From DATAEK01 sp036258055 (GTDB lineage: Bacteria > Acidobacteriota > Vicinamibacteria > Vicinamibacterales > 2-12-FULL-66-21): 13,886 nt of DNA. The notes under the pieces were generated by a model. It saw only the letters and a program-made list of their open reading frames with translations. It was not told the origin of the DNA and did not search any database. Below are positions 1 to 7,123 of this stretch, piece after piece; positions within the stretch are counted from its first letter, which is position 1, and every line of letters starts with the position of its first letter. Both the position numbers and the translations under genes were made by a program. Location: positions 1-13,886 of the forward strand of contig DATAEK010000301.1 of NCBI GenBank assembly GCA_036258055.1. The letters are read 5' to 3'.

Positions 1-596
1 ACTACCACCTCGGCCTGTTCGATGAAGCCACTGATGAGGGTCGACTCGCGCGTGCCCTGAATCCGAGCCCCAACGTGGAGCTGGATCGTCTCGAAGTCGC
101 CGCCCAGCTCTTTGGCGGCCACTTCGGTCGCGCCGCCGAGCAGGCGGCTGCGCTGCTTCCTCGAACAGATGCGCCCGCCATTCGACACTATCTCGGGCTC
201 GCACGGTACTACGCCGGCGATGCCAACACTGCGAGGGAAGTGCTCGCGTCCGCGACGCGCGGCGGCCGGCCCGATGTCCGCGCGCAATCATCACTCGCGT
301 CGATCGAAGCCGCCCTCGGAATGCAGCGGGAAGCGCGGGAGCGCATTCGGAGCATCGTGCGCGGCGCGTACATGGACCACCACGTGGCTTACAGCCTCGG
401 CGCGGCATACGCGCAGCTCGGCAACCTCGAGGAGAGCCTCACGTGGCTCCAGCGCGCGATCGATTCCGGGTTCCCTTGCTATCCGTGGTTCGAGCGTGAC
501 ACGCTGCTGGACCCGATACGTCGCAAACCGGGGTTCGTGCAGCTGCTCGGTCGGCTTCGCGATGCGCACGAACATGCGCGCCGCCGCACGCAGTGA
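1..596 (+). CDS. TPR-repeat protein, C-terminal part (5' end outside window)
   Basis: The reading frame is open from the window edge (first full codon at base 3) to TGA at 594-596, so only the last 197 residues are visible. They form about five consecutive helix-turn-helix units of the tetratricopeptide type, with Ala/Leu/Tyr/Gly spacing as in HYLGLARYYAGD and AYSLGAAYAQLGNLEESL. Such repeats act as protein-protein docking surfaces. The tail, with a CYPWFERD segment followed by LLDPIRRKPGF, resembles the ends of long acidobacterial serine/threonine kinase-TPR or winged-helix-TPR proteins; this is a recollection of the family. No catalytic domain is in view, so the N-terminal module is unknown. 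A GTG at 75 lies inside the open frame and is not taken as the start. A stem-loop at 637-655 follows the stop by 40 bases. The TPR assignment is firm; the parent protein class is inference. Confidence 0.85.
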   Translation, partial: YHLGLFDEATDEGRLARALNPSPNVELDRLEVAAQLFGGHFGRAAEQAAALLPRTDAPAIRHYLGLARYYAGDANTAREVLASATRGGRPDVRAQSSLASIEAALGMQREARERIRSIVRGAYMDHHVAYSLGAAYAQLGNLEESLTWLQRAIDSGFPCYPWFERDTLLDPIRRKPGFVQLLGRLRDAHEHARRRTQ

Positions 597-636
597 AGTG
601 ACGCGACCAGCGGTCTTGTACCTCTCGGCGCCGGGC

Positions 637-655
637 CGGGTCACTTCGTGACCCG
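637..655 (+). terminator. Stem-loop downstream of the TPR gene
   Basis: An 8-bp perfect inverted repeat (CGGGTCAC, loop TTC, GTGACCCG) lies 40 bases after the TPR gene's stop. There is no T-run on either side, so it is not a classical intrinsic terminator. It could be an mRNA 3'-end structure. On the minus strand it spans the stop codon of the remnant gene at 641-776, and that gene's second copy keeps a weaker version of the same fold at its own stop. Confidence 0.3.
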
Positions 656-776
656 ATCCACGAACAGCTCGTGAAAGAAGAACGTCTCGGGGTCGAGCGC
701 GTTCAGACGCGACGATCGTGCCCTTAGGCGACTTGCCTTGCTCCAGATACCACACAGGATACAACTCGACGATTCC
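641..776 (-). pseudogene. Decayed 3' fragment of a small CSCGFP-type gene (copy 1)
   Basis: Read on the minus strand, 776 to about 707 gives GIVELYPVWYLEQGKSPKGT. A +1 frame change then leads to RLNALDPETFFFHELFVDRV and ends with TGA at 643-641. Removing one base near 705-707 would join the two parts. The upstream frame is closed by TAG shortly before this point and no N-terminal half is found, so this is a truncated, frameshifted remnant. The last 16 codons match the end of the broken gene at 6795-7107 (37 of 48 bases identical by my count, including 14 in a row). From memory, intact relatives are about 130-150 aa proteins of unknown function that begin MCL-LYLAT, contain GCSCGFP and end with an ELYPVW then PE-FFF-E-F pattern. 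I could not check this by search. Confidence 0.6.
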
Positions 777-892
777 CCTGGCCCGCTGACCGTCTCCTCG
801 CTACCGTTCAGTTGCTCCAGCCGACCATTCATTGGAATCTCATAGCCAGCGTCGGGAACGTCGGCACGATCGCCGCCAAACACAGCGATGTG

Positions 893-1096
893 ATGGCACC
901 GAACAGACGGTACCCTTTCAGCGGCGGCCCGAGTCGAATCCCCGTCAATAAAGGCTCGCGGAAGCGGTTGCACCGCATCACGCTCCGGGGCAACGGGTCC
1001 GTCGGGCTCTGGGTGGCCGCGCTCACAGTGATTCTCGCGTTCATCCTCCTCCTTCCGCTGGCCGTCGAGCACGCGGCACGGCACTACCTGCACTGA
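893..1096 (+). CDS. Possible small single-span membrane protein
   Basis: An ATG at 893 opens a 67-codon frame ending in TGA at 1094-1096. The first 40 residues are basic (Arg/Lys-rich, with SRKRLHR). They are followed by one clear hydrophobic span of about 21 residues, GLWVAALTVILAFILLLPLAV, and a short His-containing tail, so the predicted form is a C-terminally anchored membrane protein with its N-terminus in the cytoplasm. About 83% of third codon positions are G or C, which fits coding use in this genome. No good Shine-Dalgarno sequence precedes 893; GTG at 890 and TTG at 812 are in the same frame. I do not recognise the family. It lies alone between a gene remnant and the TonB receptor gene. 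The opposite strand is also open here, so a chance frame is possible. Confidence 0.38.
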   Translation: MAPNRRYPFSGGPSRIPVNKGSRKRLHRITLRGNGSVGLWVAALTVILAFILLLPLAVEHAARHYLH

Positions 1097-1260
1097 CTCG
1101 CCAGAGCCGTGATCGCCTGATTTCGAACCGGCGGGTGACATCCGCGCAGCCGACATTCGTGTGGCGATTCGGACCATCCGTCAGGCCGAAGCCCCCATTC
1201 ATGCGAATTCGCGCCGCTCCCTTCGACCAGATGTCGAAATACCGGGTGGTCGCCGCAACG

Positions 1261-1281
1261 GCTGTCCGCGACAGCTCTTTT
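1261..1281 (+). terminator. Terminator-like hairpin just upstream of the receptor gene
   Basis: GCTGTC, loop CGC, GACAGC (1261-1275) forms a 6-bp stem, extendable by a G-T pair, and is followed at once by TCTTTT (1276-1281). Stem plus T-run is the layout of an intrinsic terminator. It ends 15 bases before the chosen ATG at 1297. It could stop read-through from upstream, attenuate the receptor mRNA, or simply be a dyad operator. The short stem keeps confidence moderate. Confidence 0.4.
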
Positions 1282-1296
1282 ATGAAGCGAGGTCTT

Positions 1297-3867
1297 ATGA
1301 AAACGTGGTGGTCGCGCGTCCAGTCCGCGCTCCTCTTGACGCTGCTGCTTGGTGCCGTCACGGCGAGCGCGCAGGAGTTGGGAGGTGCCGGCACTGTCCA
1401 AGGCACCATCAAGGATCCGACCGGCGGCGTGATGGTGTCGGTCCCCGTCGTCATCAGCAATCCGGTGACCGGCTTCCGGCGCGAAGCCACGACGGACCAG
1501 GGGGGACGGTACGTCTTCCGCAACCTGCCGCCTAATCCCTATCACATCGAAATTGCGACGCAGGGATTCCAGCCGGCCGAGCGGGACGTTGACGTCAGGA
1601 CCTCGGTGCCCATCACGTTGGACATCTCGCTCGAGCTCGCAGGCACAACGGCCAACGTCAGCGTCGTCGGCCACGCCTCGGACCTTCTGGAGCGCGACCC
1701 GACCGCTCACACGGACGTCGATCAGGCACTCATCACGAAACTGCCAATCGAGCCAACTGCGGGACTCAACCAGGTGATCACGCTGGCCTCGCCAGGCGTC
1801 GTGGCCGACGCCAATGGGTTCTTCCACCCGATCGGCGACCATGCCCAGACGCAGTTCACGATCGACAACCAGCCGGTGACGGACCAGCAGAGCCGGATCT
1901 ATTCGAACCAGATCTCGCCCGAAGCAATCCAGTCCATGGAGTTGATCACCGGGGTCGCGCCGGCCGAGTTCGGCGACAAAACCAGCCTCGTGGTCCGTGT
2001 GATCACCAAGTCGGGGCTCGATCAGTCGAAGCCCACCGGCAGTTTCAGTGCCGGATATGGTTCGTTCAGCACACCCACCGGAGACGTGACCCTCGGCGCT
2101 GGAGGCCACAGCGTTGGAAACTTCGTCTCGTTCAGCGGGCTGCGCACGGATCGGTTCCTCGATCCGCCGGAGTTCAAGTCGCTTCACGGGCAGGGGGACA
2201 GTCAATCCCTGTTCGATCGGTTCGATCTGCACCCATCGGCCAACGACACCTTCCGTCTGAACGTGCAGGCGGCACGGTCATCCTTCGATGTGCCGAACAC
2301 CTTCGATCAGGATGCCCTCGGGCAGGACCAGCATCAGAAGATCGATACGCTCAACGTGGCGCCCGGCTATACGCGCGTCCTGAGCCCCAAGCTGCTGCTG
2401 GCGGTCAACGGTTTCGTTCGTCGCGACCATGTGACGTACACGCCGAGCGCCGATCCCTTCTCCGATACGCCCGGAACCGTGGCGCAGGATCGGCGTCTGA
2501 CGAACGTGGGCGTCAAAGTCGACTTCTCGTACGCGCAGGGGGCCCACAACGTGAAGTTCGGCGGCACGATCGCGGCAACCAAGCTGAAGGAAGACTTCAG
2601 CCTCGGCCTCACCGATCCGACCGTGAACTCGCCCTGTCTCGATGCGGATGGCGCCCCATCCGACGACGCGTCGCTCGTCGATCCGTCACAATGCGCGACG
2701 ACCCAGCGCACGCCGAACCCGGGTTTTCTGCCGGACCTGGTGGCGTTCGACCTGTCCCGTGGCGGAGGACTGTTTCAGTTCAACGGCGAGGACACGATCA
2801 AACAGCAGGCCTTCTACGTACAGGATGAGATCCGGGCAGGCGAGGCAACGGTCAAATTGGGCCTCCGCATGGATCATTATGACGGCCTGACCAGCAAGAC
2901 ACTGTTCCAACCCCGTGTGGGCGTCTCGTACGGGCTCGGTGGCGGTGCCACAGTGCTTCGCGCCTCGTACGGGCGGACGCTGGAAACGCCGTACAACGAA
3001 AACCTGATCCTCTCGAGCAGCGCCAGCGCCGCCATCTTCGGCGCCGATGGCGTCCCGTTGTCTGCCGGCACCAGAGATCAGGTTGAATTCGGGGTCCAGC
3101 AGGGATTCGGCCGGTGGGTCGTCGTGGACGCGGGGTACTTCTACAAGCACACCACGAATGCCTACGATTTCGGCGCGCTCTTCGACACGCCAATCTTCTT
3201 TCCTGTCTCCTGGGACAAGTCCAAGCTCACGGGCTTCACCGCGCGCATCAACCTCGTGGAGCACGGCGGCTTCAGCGCCTTCACCGTTATGGGGCACACG
3301 AGCGCGATTTACTCTCCCCCCGGAACCGGCGGGTTGCTGCTGGAAGAACCGGAAGGAGACTTCCGCATCGACCACGACCAGAAGTTCCAGCAGACGACGA
3401 ACCTGCAGTACGTGTTCAACAAGGCTCTCGGCGCATGGGGCGCGTTCGCATGGCGCTACGACTCGGGCCTCGTCGCCGGATCCGTACCGGACTACGCGAC
3501 CGCGCTGACGCTCACGGCTGACCAGCAGGCAGCGATCGGCCTCTTCTGCGGGAGCACCGTGGCGACGCTCGACGCCCCCATCACCGACTGCGCCTCGCCG
3601 GATCGCGGCGCGAAGCGCCTGAAGATTCCCGCCGACGGGACCGAAGACGATCTCGACAACCCGCCGCGGATCGCGCCGCGCAACCTGTTCGATCTCGGGT
3701 TCGGCGTCGACAATCTGCTGCACGGGGACAAGGCGAAGCTGCGCGCGCGATTCAGCGTGATCAATGTGACGAACAAACAGGCCCTGTACAACTTCCTGTC
3801 GACGTTCAGCGGCACGCACTTCGTCACCTCGCGCGCGTTCCAGGTGCAGGTGGGCGTTACGTTCTGA
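1297..3867 (+). CDS. TonB-dependent outer-membrane receptor with N-terminal carboxypeptidase-regulatory-like domain
   Basis: This is an 856-aa outer-membrane beta-barrel importer, energised by TonB-ExbBD, of the large acidobacterial class with an extra Ig-like domain. ATG 1297 is chosen because GAGG at 1289-1292 sits just before it and it begins a clean signal peptide (MKTWWSR, a hydrophobic stretch, then ASA-QE cleavage near residue 25); ATG 1282 has no ribosome site. Residues about 33-115 are a CarboxypepD_reg-like fold (GTVQGTIKDPTGG, TTDQGGRYVFRNLPPNPY). About 125-240 are the plug (FTIDNQPV, SMELITGVAPAEFGDK). The rest is barrel, ending in the aromatic strand FQVQVGVTF. Cys447/Cys466 and Cys751/Cys765 are close pairs in probable outer loops and could form disulfides. 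No TonB box is obvious. The substrate is not readable from sequence; this class often takes up glycans, peptides or chelated metals. A two-component system follows 179 bases downstream. Confidence 0.92.
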   Translation: MKTWWSRVQSALLLTLLLGAVTASAQELGGAGTVQGTIKDPTGGVMVSVPVVISNPVTGFRREATTDQGGRYVFRNLPPNPYHIEIATQGFQPAERDVDVRTSVPITLDISLELAGTTANVSVVGHASDLLERDPTAHTDVDQALITKLPIEPTAGLNQVITLASPGVVADANGFFHPIGDHAQTQFTIDNQPVTDQQSRIYSNQISPEAIQSMELITGVAPAEFGDKTSLVVRVITKSGLDQSKPTGSFSAGYGSFSTPTGDVTLGAGGHSVGNFVSFSGLRTDRFLDPPEFKSLHGQGDSQSLFDRFDLHPSANDTFRLNVQAARSSFDVPNTFDQDALGQDQHQKIDTLNVAPGYTRVLSPKLLLAVNGFVRRDHVTYTPSADPFSDTPGTVAQDRRLTNVGVKVDFSYAQGAHNVKFGGTIAATKLKEDFSLGLTDPTVNSPCLDADGAPSDDASLVDPSQCATTQRTPNPGFLPDLVAFDLSRGGGLFQFNGEDTIKQQAFYVQDEIRAGEATVKLGLRMDHYDGLTSKTLFQPRVGVSYGLGGGATVLRASYGRTLETPYNENLILSSSASAAIFGADGVPLSAGTRDQVEFGVQQGFGRWVVVDAGYFYKHTTNAYDFGALFDTPIFFPVSWDKSKLTGFTARINLVEHGGFSAFTVMGHTSAIYSPPGTGGLLLEEPEGDFRIDHDQKFQQTTNLQYVFNKALGAWGAFAWRYDSGLVAGSVPDYATALTLTADQQAAIGLFCGSTVATLDAPITDCASPDRGAKRLKIPADGTEDDLDNPPRIAPRNLFDLGFGVDNLLHGDKAKLRARFSVINVTNKQALYNFLSTFSGTHFVTSRAFQVQVGVTF

Positions 3868-3993
3868 CTCCCTGGTTCAGGGTCGCTGTCCGCGGTCCGC
3901 TATCCGCCCACGTGATTCAGGCGTTACACTCAAGGAGTGGCTGGTATCCGCTGATGGCGTAGCGCTCGATCGCATCGGTTCGACTCGGATTCC

Positions 3994-4018
3994 GCGGCCG
4001 CCACAACGGGGCGGCCGC
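3994..4018 (+). other. Strong GC stem-loop in the leader of the kinase gene
   Basis: GCGGCCGCC, loop ACAACGG, GGCGGCCGC is a perfect 9-bp all-GC stem, 28 bases upstream of the kinase ATG at 4047. No T-run follows on either strand. It may mark the end of the receptor mRNA or be a structured 5' leader of the kinase mRNA. Apart from this hairpin, the 3868-4046 gap contains two similar 16-base stretches that both start CGTTACA (3922 and 4031, 13 of 16 identical). Confidence 0.4.
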
Positions 4019-4046
4019 TCCTGATCCAGACGTTACATTCCAGTAG

Positions 4047-5987
4047 ATGTCCCCGACGCATGCCGCATCGCTCGTCAACATGACCGGCTTCGTGGCCGGA
4101 ATCGTGTTGTACGCGATGCTGCTCGTCATGGTCCTGCGCGCCCGAAGCAGCGAGTTGGACAGACGCGGCAGAATCGACAGCTTGCTCGTCCTTACGGCGC
4201 TCCTCGGCCTCGTCTGGAACACGGAAGCCTTCGTGAACTACGGGCTGCGCGATTTCGGCGTCGCGCCAATGCCGCTCTTCGCGCAGGCGATGGCGTACGC
4301 CGCGCTGGGCCTGCTGCCCGCGGTCGTCGTCCATTCGGTGCTGCGGGCGGGGCTGGCGAAGCTGACCTCCACGGCAACGCTGGTGCTCATCGTTGCGGCG
4401 TACACGCTCAGCGTCGCGGCGATGGCGATTCACATCGCGTCCGCGCTCAGAGGTGCGGTTGTGCCGGCGCCTGCCGGCCTGCGCCTTCTCACGTACGGTT
4501 TTGTCGCCCTGGTGCTGCCGTTGGCGTTCGCCACACGGGGACAGCCGGGCGCCCGCCGGGCGCTCTGGATGACCGCCCTGGCCGTATTCGCGCTGTCGGC
4601 GCTGCACCTGAGCGAGCACGAACGGCCGGAACGCACCTGGCCTGCGGAATTGATCGGCCATCACTCGTCGCTGCCCATTGCGCTGTCGATCCTGTATCAG
4701 GAGTATCCGTTCACGCTGGCTGACGCCTTTCTGAAGCGCGCACTCGCGCTGCTCGCCCTGATGACCGCGGCCCTGCTGTCGTACGTGACGCTCGCCGAAT
4801 TCGGCACGTTCAACGCCGGCGGCGCGGCCGCCAATGTTGCCGCGCTCGTGTTCCTGGGTGTGAGCCTCTGCGCGGCGTTGCTGTATCCGGCGCTCGTCCG
4901 CGCATCCACGTGGTTTGTCGATTCGGTCGTCCTCCGGCGCGTCGACTATGACCAGTTGCGCGCGACAATCGCGCGACGGCTGAATGATGTCGACACGCCT
5001 GAAGAGGCCCTCGATGTGAGTTGCGCCGTGATCGGACCCGCGCTCAGCGCAACGGAGATCGTCTGGGAGGATACCGAGCGGCAGACCGACACCGCAGGCC
5101 TGGCAGTCGTGCACGTGCCGTCGCGTGGGATCAGCGCGGACGTCGTCGTGCCCACCACCGACCAACCACGTTTCTCGATTGCGGTGCGCGGGCTTCGTGG
5201 CGGCCGGCGCCTGCTCTCCGACGACGTGGCGATGCTCGAGTCGGTCGCGCAGCTCGTCGCGCGGCGCGTCGATGTCCTCCGTATGGAGCGCGAGCGTTCG
5301 GAGCGGAACATCAGGGAAGAGGAAATCCGACGGCTGGCGTCCGAAGCAGAGCTGCGCGCGCTGCGTGCGCAGATCAACCCGCATTTCCTGTTCAATGCTC
5401 TCACCACGATCGGCCATCTCATCGAGGCCGCTCCCGATCGCGCGCTGACCACGCTGCTGCGCCTGACGGAGCTGCTCCGGAGAGTCCTGCGATCCGACGG
5501 CAGGTTCTCCACGCTCGGTGCAGAGATCTCACTGGTGACCGCCTATCTCGAGGTCGAACGAGCACGCTTCGAAGAGCGGTTGACGGTCGAGATTGACGTG
5601 CCGACTTCCCTTCAGGCCGCGACGATCCCGCCGCTCATGCTTCAGCCGTTGGTGGAGAATGCGATCAAGCATGGAATCGCGCCCTTTCGGCGGCGTGGAC
5701 ATCTGATCCTTCACGCGCACCTGGAGCGCCTCGATGCCCGTGACAGCGCACTTGTCGTCACTGTGCAAGACAGCGGACCTGGCCTCGGGTCCGTCGACGG
5801 CGATGCGCGTCGTCGCGCTGGTGTGGGTTTGAACAACATCGAAGAGCGCCTGATGCGCATGTACGGCGAGGACGCATCGCTGCGACTCTCATCGACGGCC
5901 GGCGTCGGCACGACAGCGGAGCTGCGCGTCCCGTTCCGGCGCTCCTCGAGCGAGGTCCTTCCGTCCGCGAGGCGGGCGCCGTGGTGA
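4047..5987 (+). CDS. LytS/YehU-type membrane sensor histidine kinase
   Basis: This 646-aa sensor kinase autophosphorylates on His and passes phosphate to the response regulator encoded next. Residues 10-285 carry about seven or eight hydrophobic spans (for example 12-31, 79-98, 110-130, 148-163, 230-250, 262-282) and form the membrane sensor. About 290-410 is a cytoplasmic GAF-like linker, followed by a charged coiled coil (411-437). The His_kinase domain has the hallmark RAQINPHFLFN with phospho-acceptor His446. The ATPase part has the N box LVENAIKHG (Asn538), DSGPG (575-579) and GVGLNNIEERL (592-602). The length and order fit the LytS/YehU class (PF06580 plus HATPase_c). ATG 4047 is used; ATG 4080 is also possible, and neither has a strong ribosome site. 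The stop TGA overlaps the regulator start, indicating translational coupling. The ligand is unknown; the sensor region does not obviously match the LytS 5TM domain. Confidence 0.93.
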   Translation: MSPTHAASLVNMTGFVAGIVLYAMLLVMVLRARSSELDRRGRIDSLLVLTALLGLVWNTEAFVNYGLRDFGVAPMPLFAQAMAYAALGLLPAVVVHSVLRAGLAKLTSTATLVLIVAAYTLSVAAMAIHIASALRGAVVPAPAGLRLLTYGFVALVLPLAFATRGQPGARRALWMTALAVFALSALHLSEHERPERTWPAELIGHHSSLPIALSILYQEYPFTLADAFLKRALALLALMTAALLSYVTLAEFGTFNAGGAAANVAALVFLGVSLCAALLYPALVRASTWFVDSVVLRRVDYDQLRATIARRLNDVDTPEEALDVSCAVIGPALSATEIVWEDTERQTDTAGLAVVHVPSRGISADVVVPTTDQPRFSIAVRGLRGGRRLLSDDVAMLESVAQLVARRVDVLRMERERSERNIREEEIRRLASEAELRALRAQINPHFLFNALTTIGHLIEAAPDRALTTLLRLTELLRRVLRSDGRFSTLGAEISLVTAYLEVERARFEERLTVEIDVPTSLQAATIPPLMLQPLVENAIKHGIAPFRRRGHLILHAHLERLDARDSALVVTVQDSGPGLGSVDGDARRRAGVGLNNIEERLMRMYGEDASLRLSSTAGVGTTAELRVPFRRSSSEVLPSARRAPW

Positions 5988-6769
5988 CGCCCGAGCGGAT
6001 CCGTGTGATCGTGGCAGACGACGAGCGCCCCGCGCGCGCCTATCTGACCACTCTGCTGCAGCGACGGCCGGACACCGACCTTGTAGGGGAAGCCGAAACG
6101 GGCGTTGAAGCCGTCTCTCTGATCGAGCGCGAACGGCCAGATCTCGCGTTCCTCGACCTGCAGATGCCCGAGCTCGACGGATTGGGCGTCGTCAGAGTGC
6201 TGAAGCGAAGGCACGTTCCGCTGGTCGTCTTCGTGACGGCGTACGAAGAGTACGCATTACGCGCGTTCGAGCTGAACGCGGTTGACTACCTGCTGAAACC
6301 GGTGAATCCGGCGCGGCTGGGTGACGCGGTGGCGCGCGCACACGAGCGCCTGGATCGCGCGGACCTTCGCGCTGGTGAAGTCGATCGGGTCAGGGCGGCG
6401 GTCGACGCGTACGAGGAAGAGGCGCGACTGCCCTGGCTGGAGCGGATCCCCGTGCGCCGGCGGGACGTCGTCACGCTCCTGCCGGTTCGGCAGATTGCGT
6501 GCGTCGTCGCCGAACGCGAGCTGCTGCACATCACGACCGTCAAGGGCGACACGCACACGATCACCTACCGTCTCAAGGATCTCGAATCGCGTCTCGATCC
6601 TGCGCGATTCGTGCGGCTCGGTCGGGGAGCGCTCGCCGCGGTCGACCTCATCTCGAAGGTGCATCTGATGCCGGGCGGAGGCTATCTGGTCTCACTCACC
6701 AACGGCCAGGAGCTGCAGGTGAGCCGGATCCAATCGCGCGTGCTTCGTGAACGCCTGCTGAAATTGTAG
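5981..6769 (+). CDS. LytTR-family response regulator
   Basis: This 262-aa regulator is the partner of the upstream kinase. Residues 7-120 form a receiver domain: acidic pair Asp13/Asp14, phospho-acceptor Asp59 in FLDLQMP, Thr86 and Lys106 in YLLKPV. Residues about 155-262 form a LytTR DNA-binding domain (ERELLHITTVKGDTHTI, RLKDLESRLDPARFVRLGRG, KVHLMPGGGYLVSLTNG), so it should bind paired direct repeats upstream of target promoters when phosphorylated. Two GTG codons are possible starts: 5981 (7-base overlap with the kinase) and 5984 (4-base GTGA overlap). GAGGCGG at 5969-5975 serves either, and 5984 is the more typical arrangement. Targets cannot be read from the window; I found no convincing LytTR repeat pair before the neighbouring genes. 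All key residues are intact. Confidence 0.95.
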   Translation: MVTPERIRVIVADDERPARAYLTTLLQRRPDTDLVGEAETGVEAVSLIERERPDLAFLDLQMPELDGLGVVRVLKRRHVPLVVFVTAYEEYALRAFELNAVDYLLKPVNPARLGDAVARAHERLDRADLRAGEVDRVRAAVDAYEEEARLPWLERIPVRRRDVVTLLPVRQIACVVAERELLHITTVKGDTHTITYRLKDLESRLDPARFVRLGRGALAAVDLISKVHLMPGGGYLVSLTNGQELQVSRIQSRVLRERLLKL

Positions 6770-6788
6770 GCGGTGCAATCGCCCGCCT
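6768..6788. terminator. Weak stem-loop between convergent genes
   Basis: AGGCGG, a 9-base loop, CCGCCT begins within the regulator's stop codon and lies between the convergent ends of the regulator gene and the minus-strand remnant at 6795. The stem is only 6 bp and there is no T-run, so a role in ending either transcript is only a possibility. Confidence 0.22.
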
Positions 6789-6794
6789 CGGCCG

Positions 6795-7107
6795 TCACCT
6801 CGTGATGCGGTGCAGGAATTGCTCGTGAAAGAAGGCCGTCTTCCGTGAGCGCTCGCAGGCTCCGAAGATCCCCCTCTCGATCCTCGACATCCTTGAACAC
6901 CCCGTCGAAGTATTCGATCGGCGTCTCGGGCTTGATGTGCGGAAAGCCGCAGCTGCAGCCGATGTGCGCACCGACAAACCTGACGGTCGGCAGTGACAAC
7001 CACTGCCGCACCGTATCGTCTGCGCGGTCGACCTCTTCGATCGTGAGCTCTGGTGCCGTCTGCAGCGGCTGCTCGCCGAATGTCGCGAGATAAAGCATCA
7101 GGCACAT
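6795..7107 (-). pseudogene. Broken small CSCGFP-type gene (copy 2, internal deletion and frameshift)
   Basis: ATG 7107-7105, preceded by a GAGAG ribosome site, opens MCLMLYLATFGEQPLQTAPE and runs through a TVRQW segment, VGAHIGCSCGFPHIKPETPI, and DLRSLRALTE near base 6841. A +1 frame change there leads straight to KTAFFHEQFLHRITR and TGA at 6797-6795, which matches the end of the remnant at 641-776. If the frame is not switched, the frame runs on to 6682 with low-complexity, non-family residues and overlaps the regulator gene by 88 bases, which argues against a natural end there. Compared with the family as I recall it, about 40-45 residues (the part holding ELYPVW) are missing between the two pieces. 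The Cys-x-Cys in GCSCGFP suggests metal or thiol chemistry, but function is unknown. The start is 16 bases after the glycosyltransferase stop, so it probably sits on the same mRNA. A sequencing error could explain the frame change but not the missing segment. Confidence 0.68.
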
Positions 7108-7123
7108 GCGTGATCCCGCTCTC

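Noticed and set aside
1084..2232. A 382-aa minus-strand frame opposite the receptor gene.
   Set aside because: Composition is typical of an antisense shadow and no domain can be recognised; the receptor is clear on the plus strand.
3868..3890. CCCTGGTTCAGGG as a terminator of the receptor gene.
   Set aside because: Only a 5-bp stem with a 3-base loop and no T-run; too weak to call.
3922..4046. CGTTACA repeats as a LytTR binding-site pair.
   Set aside because: They are 109 bases apart, while LytTR sites are close direct repeats about two helical turns apart, and the bases around GTT fit the known consensus poorly.
3930..5417. A 495-aa minus-strand frame opposite the kinase gene.
   Set aside because: Arg/Gln/His-rich shadow frame caused by high third-position GC; the plus strand has an intact kinase with all motifs.
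6682..7107. A 141-aa minus-strand frame as an intact gene.
   Set aside because: After residue about 89 it leaves the family-like sequence, overlaps the regulator's coding end by 88 bases, and the neighbouring frame carries the expected family C-terminus.
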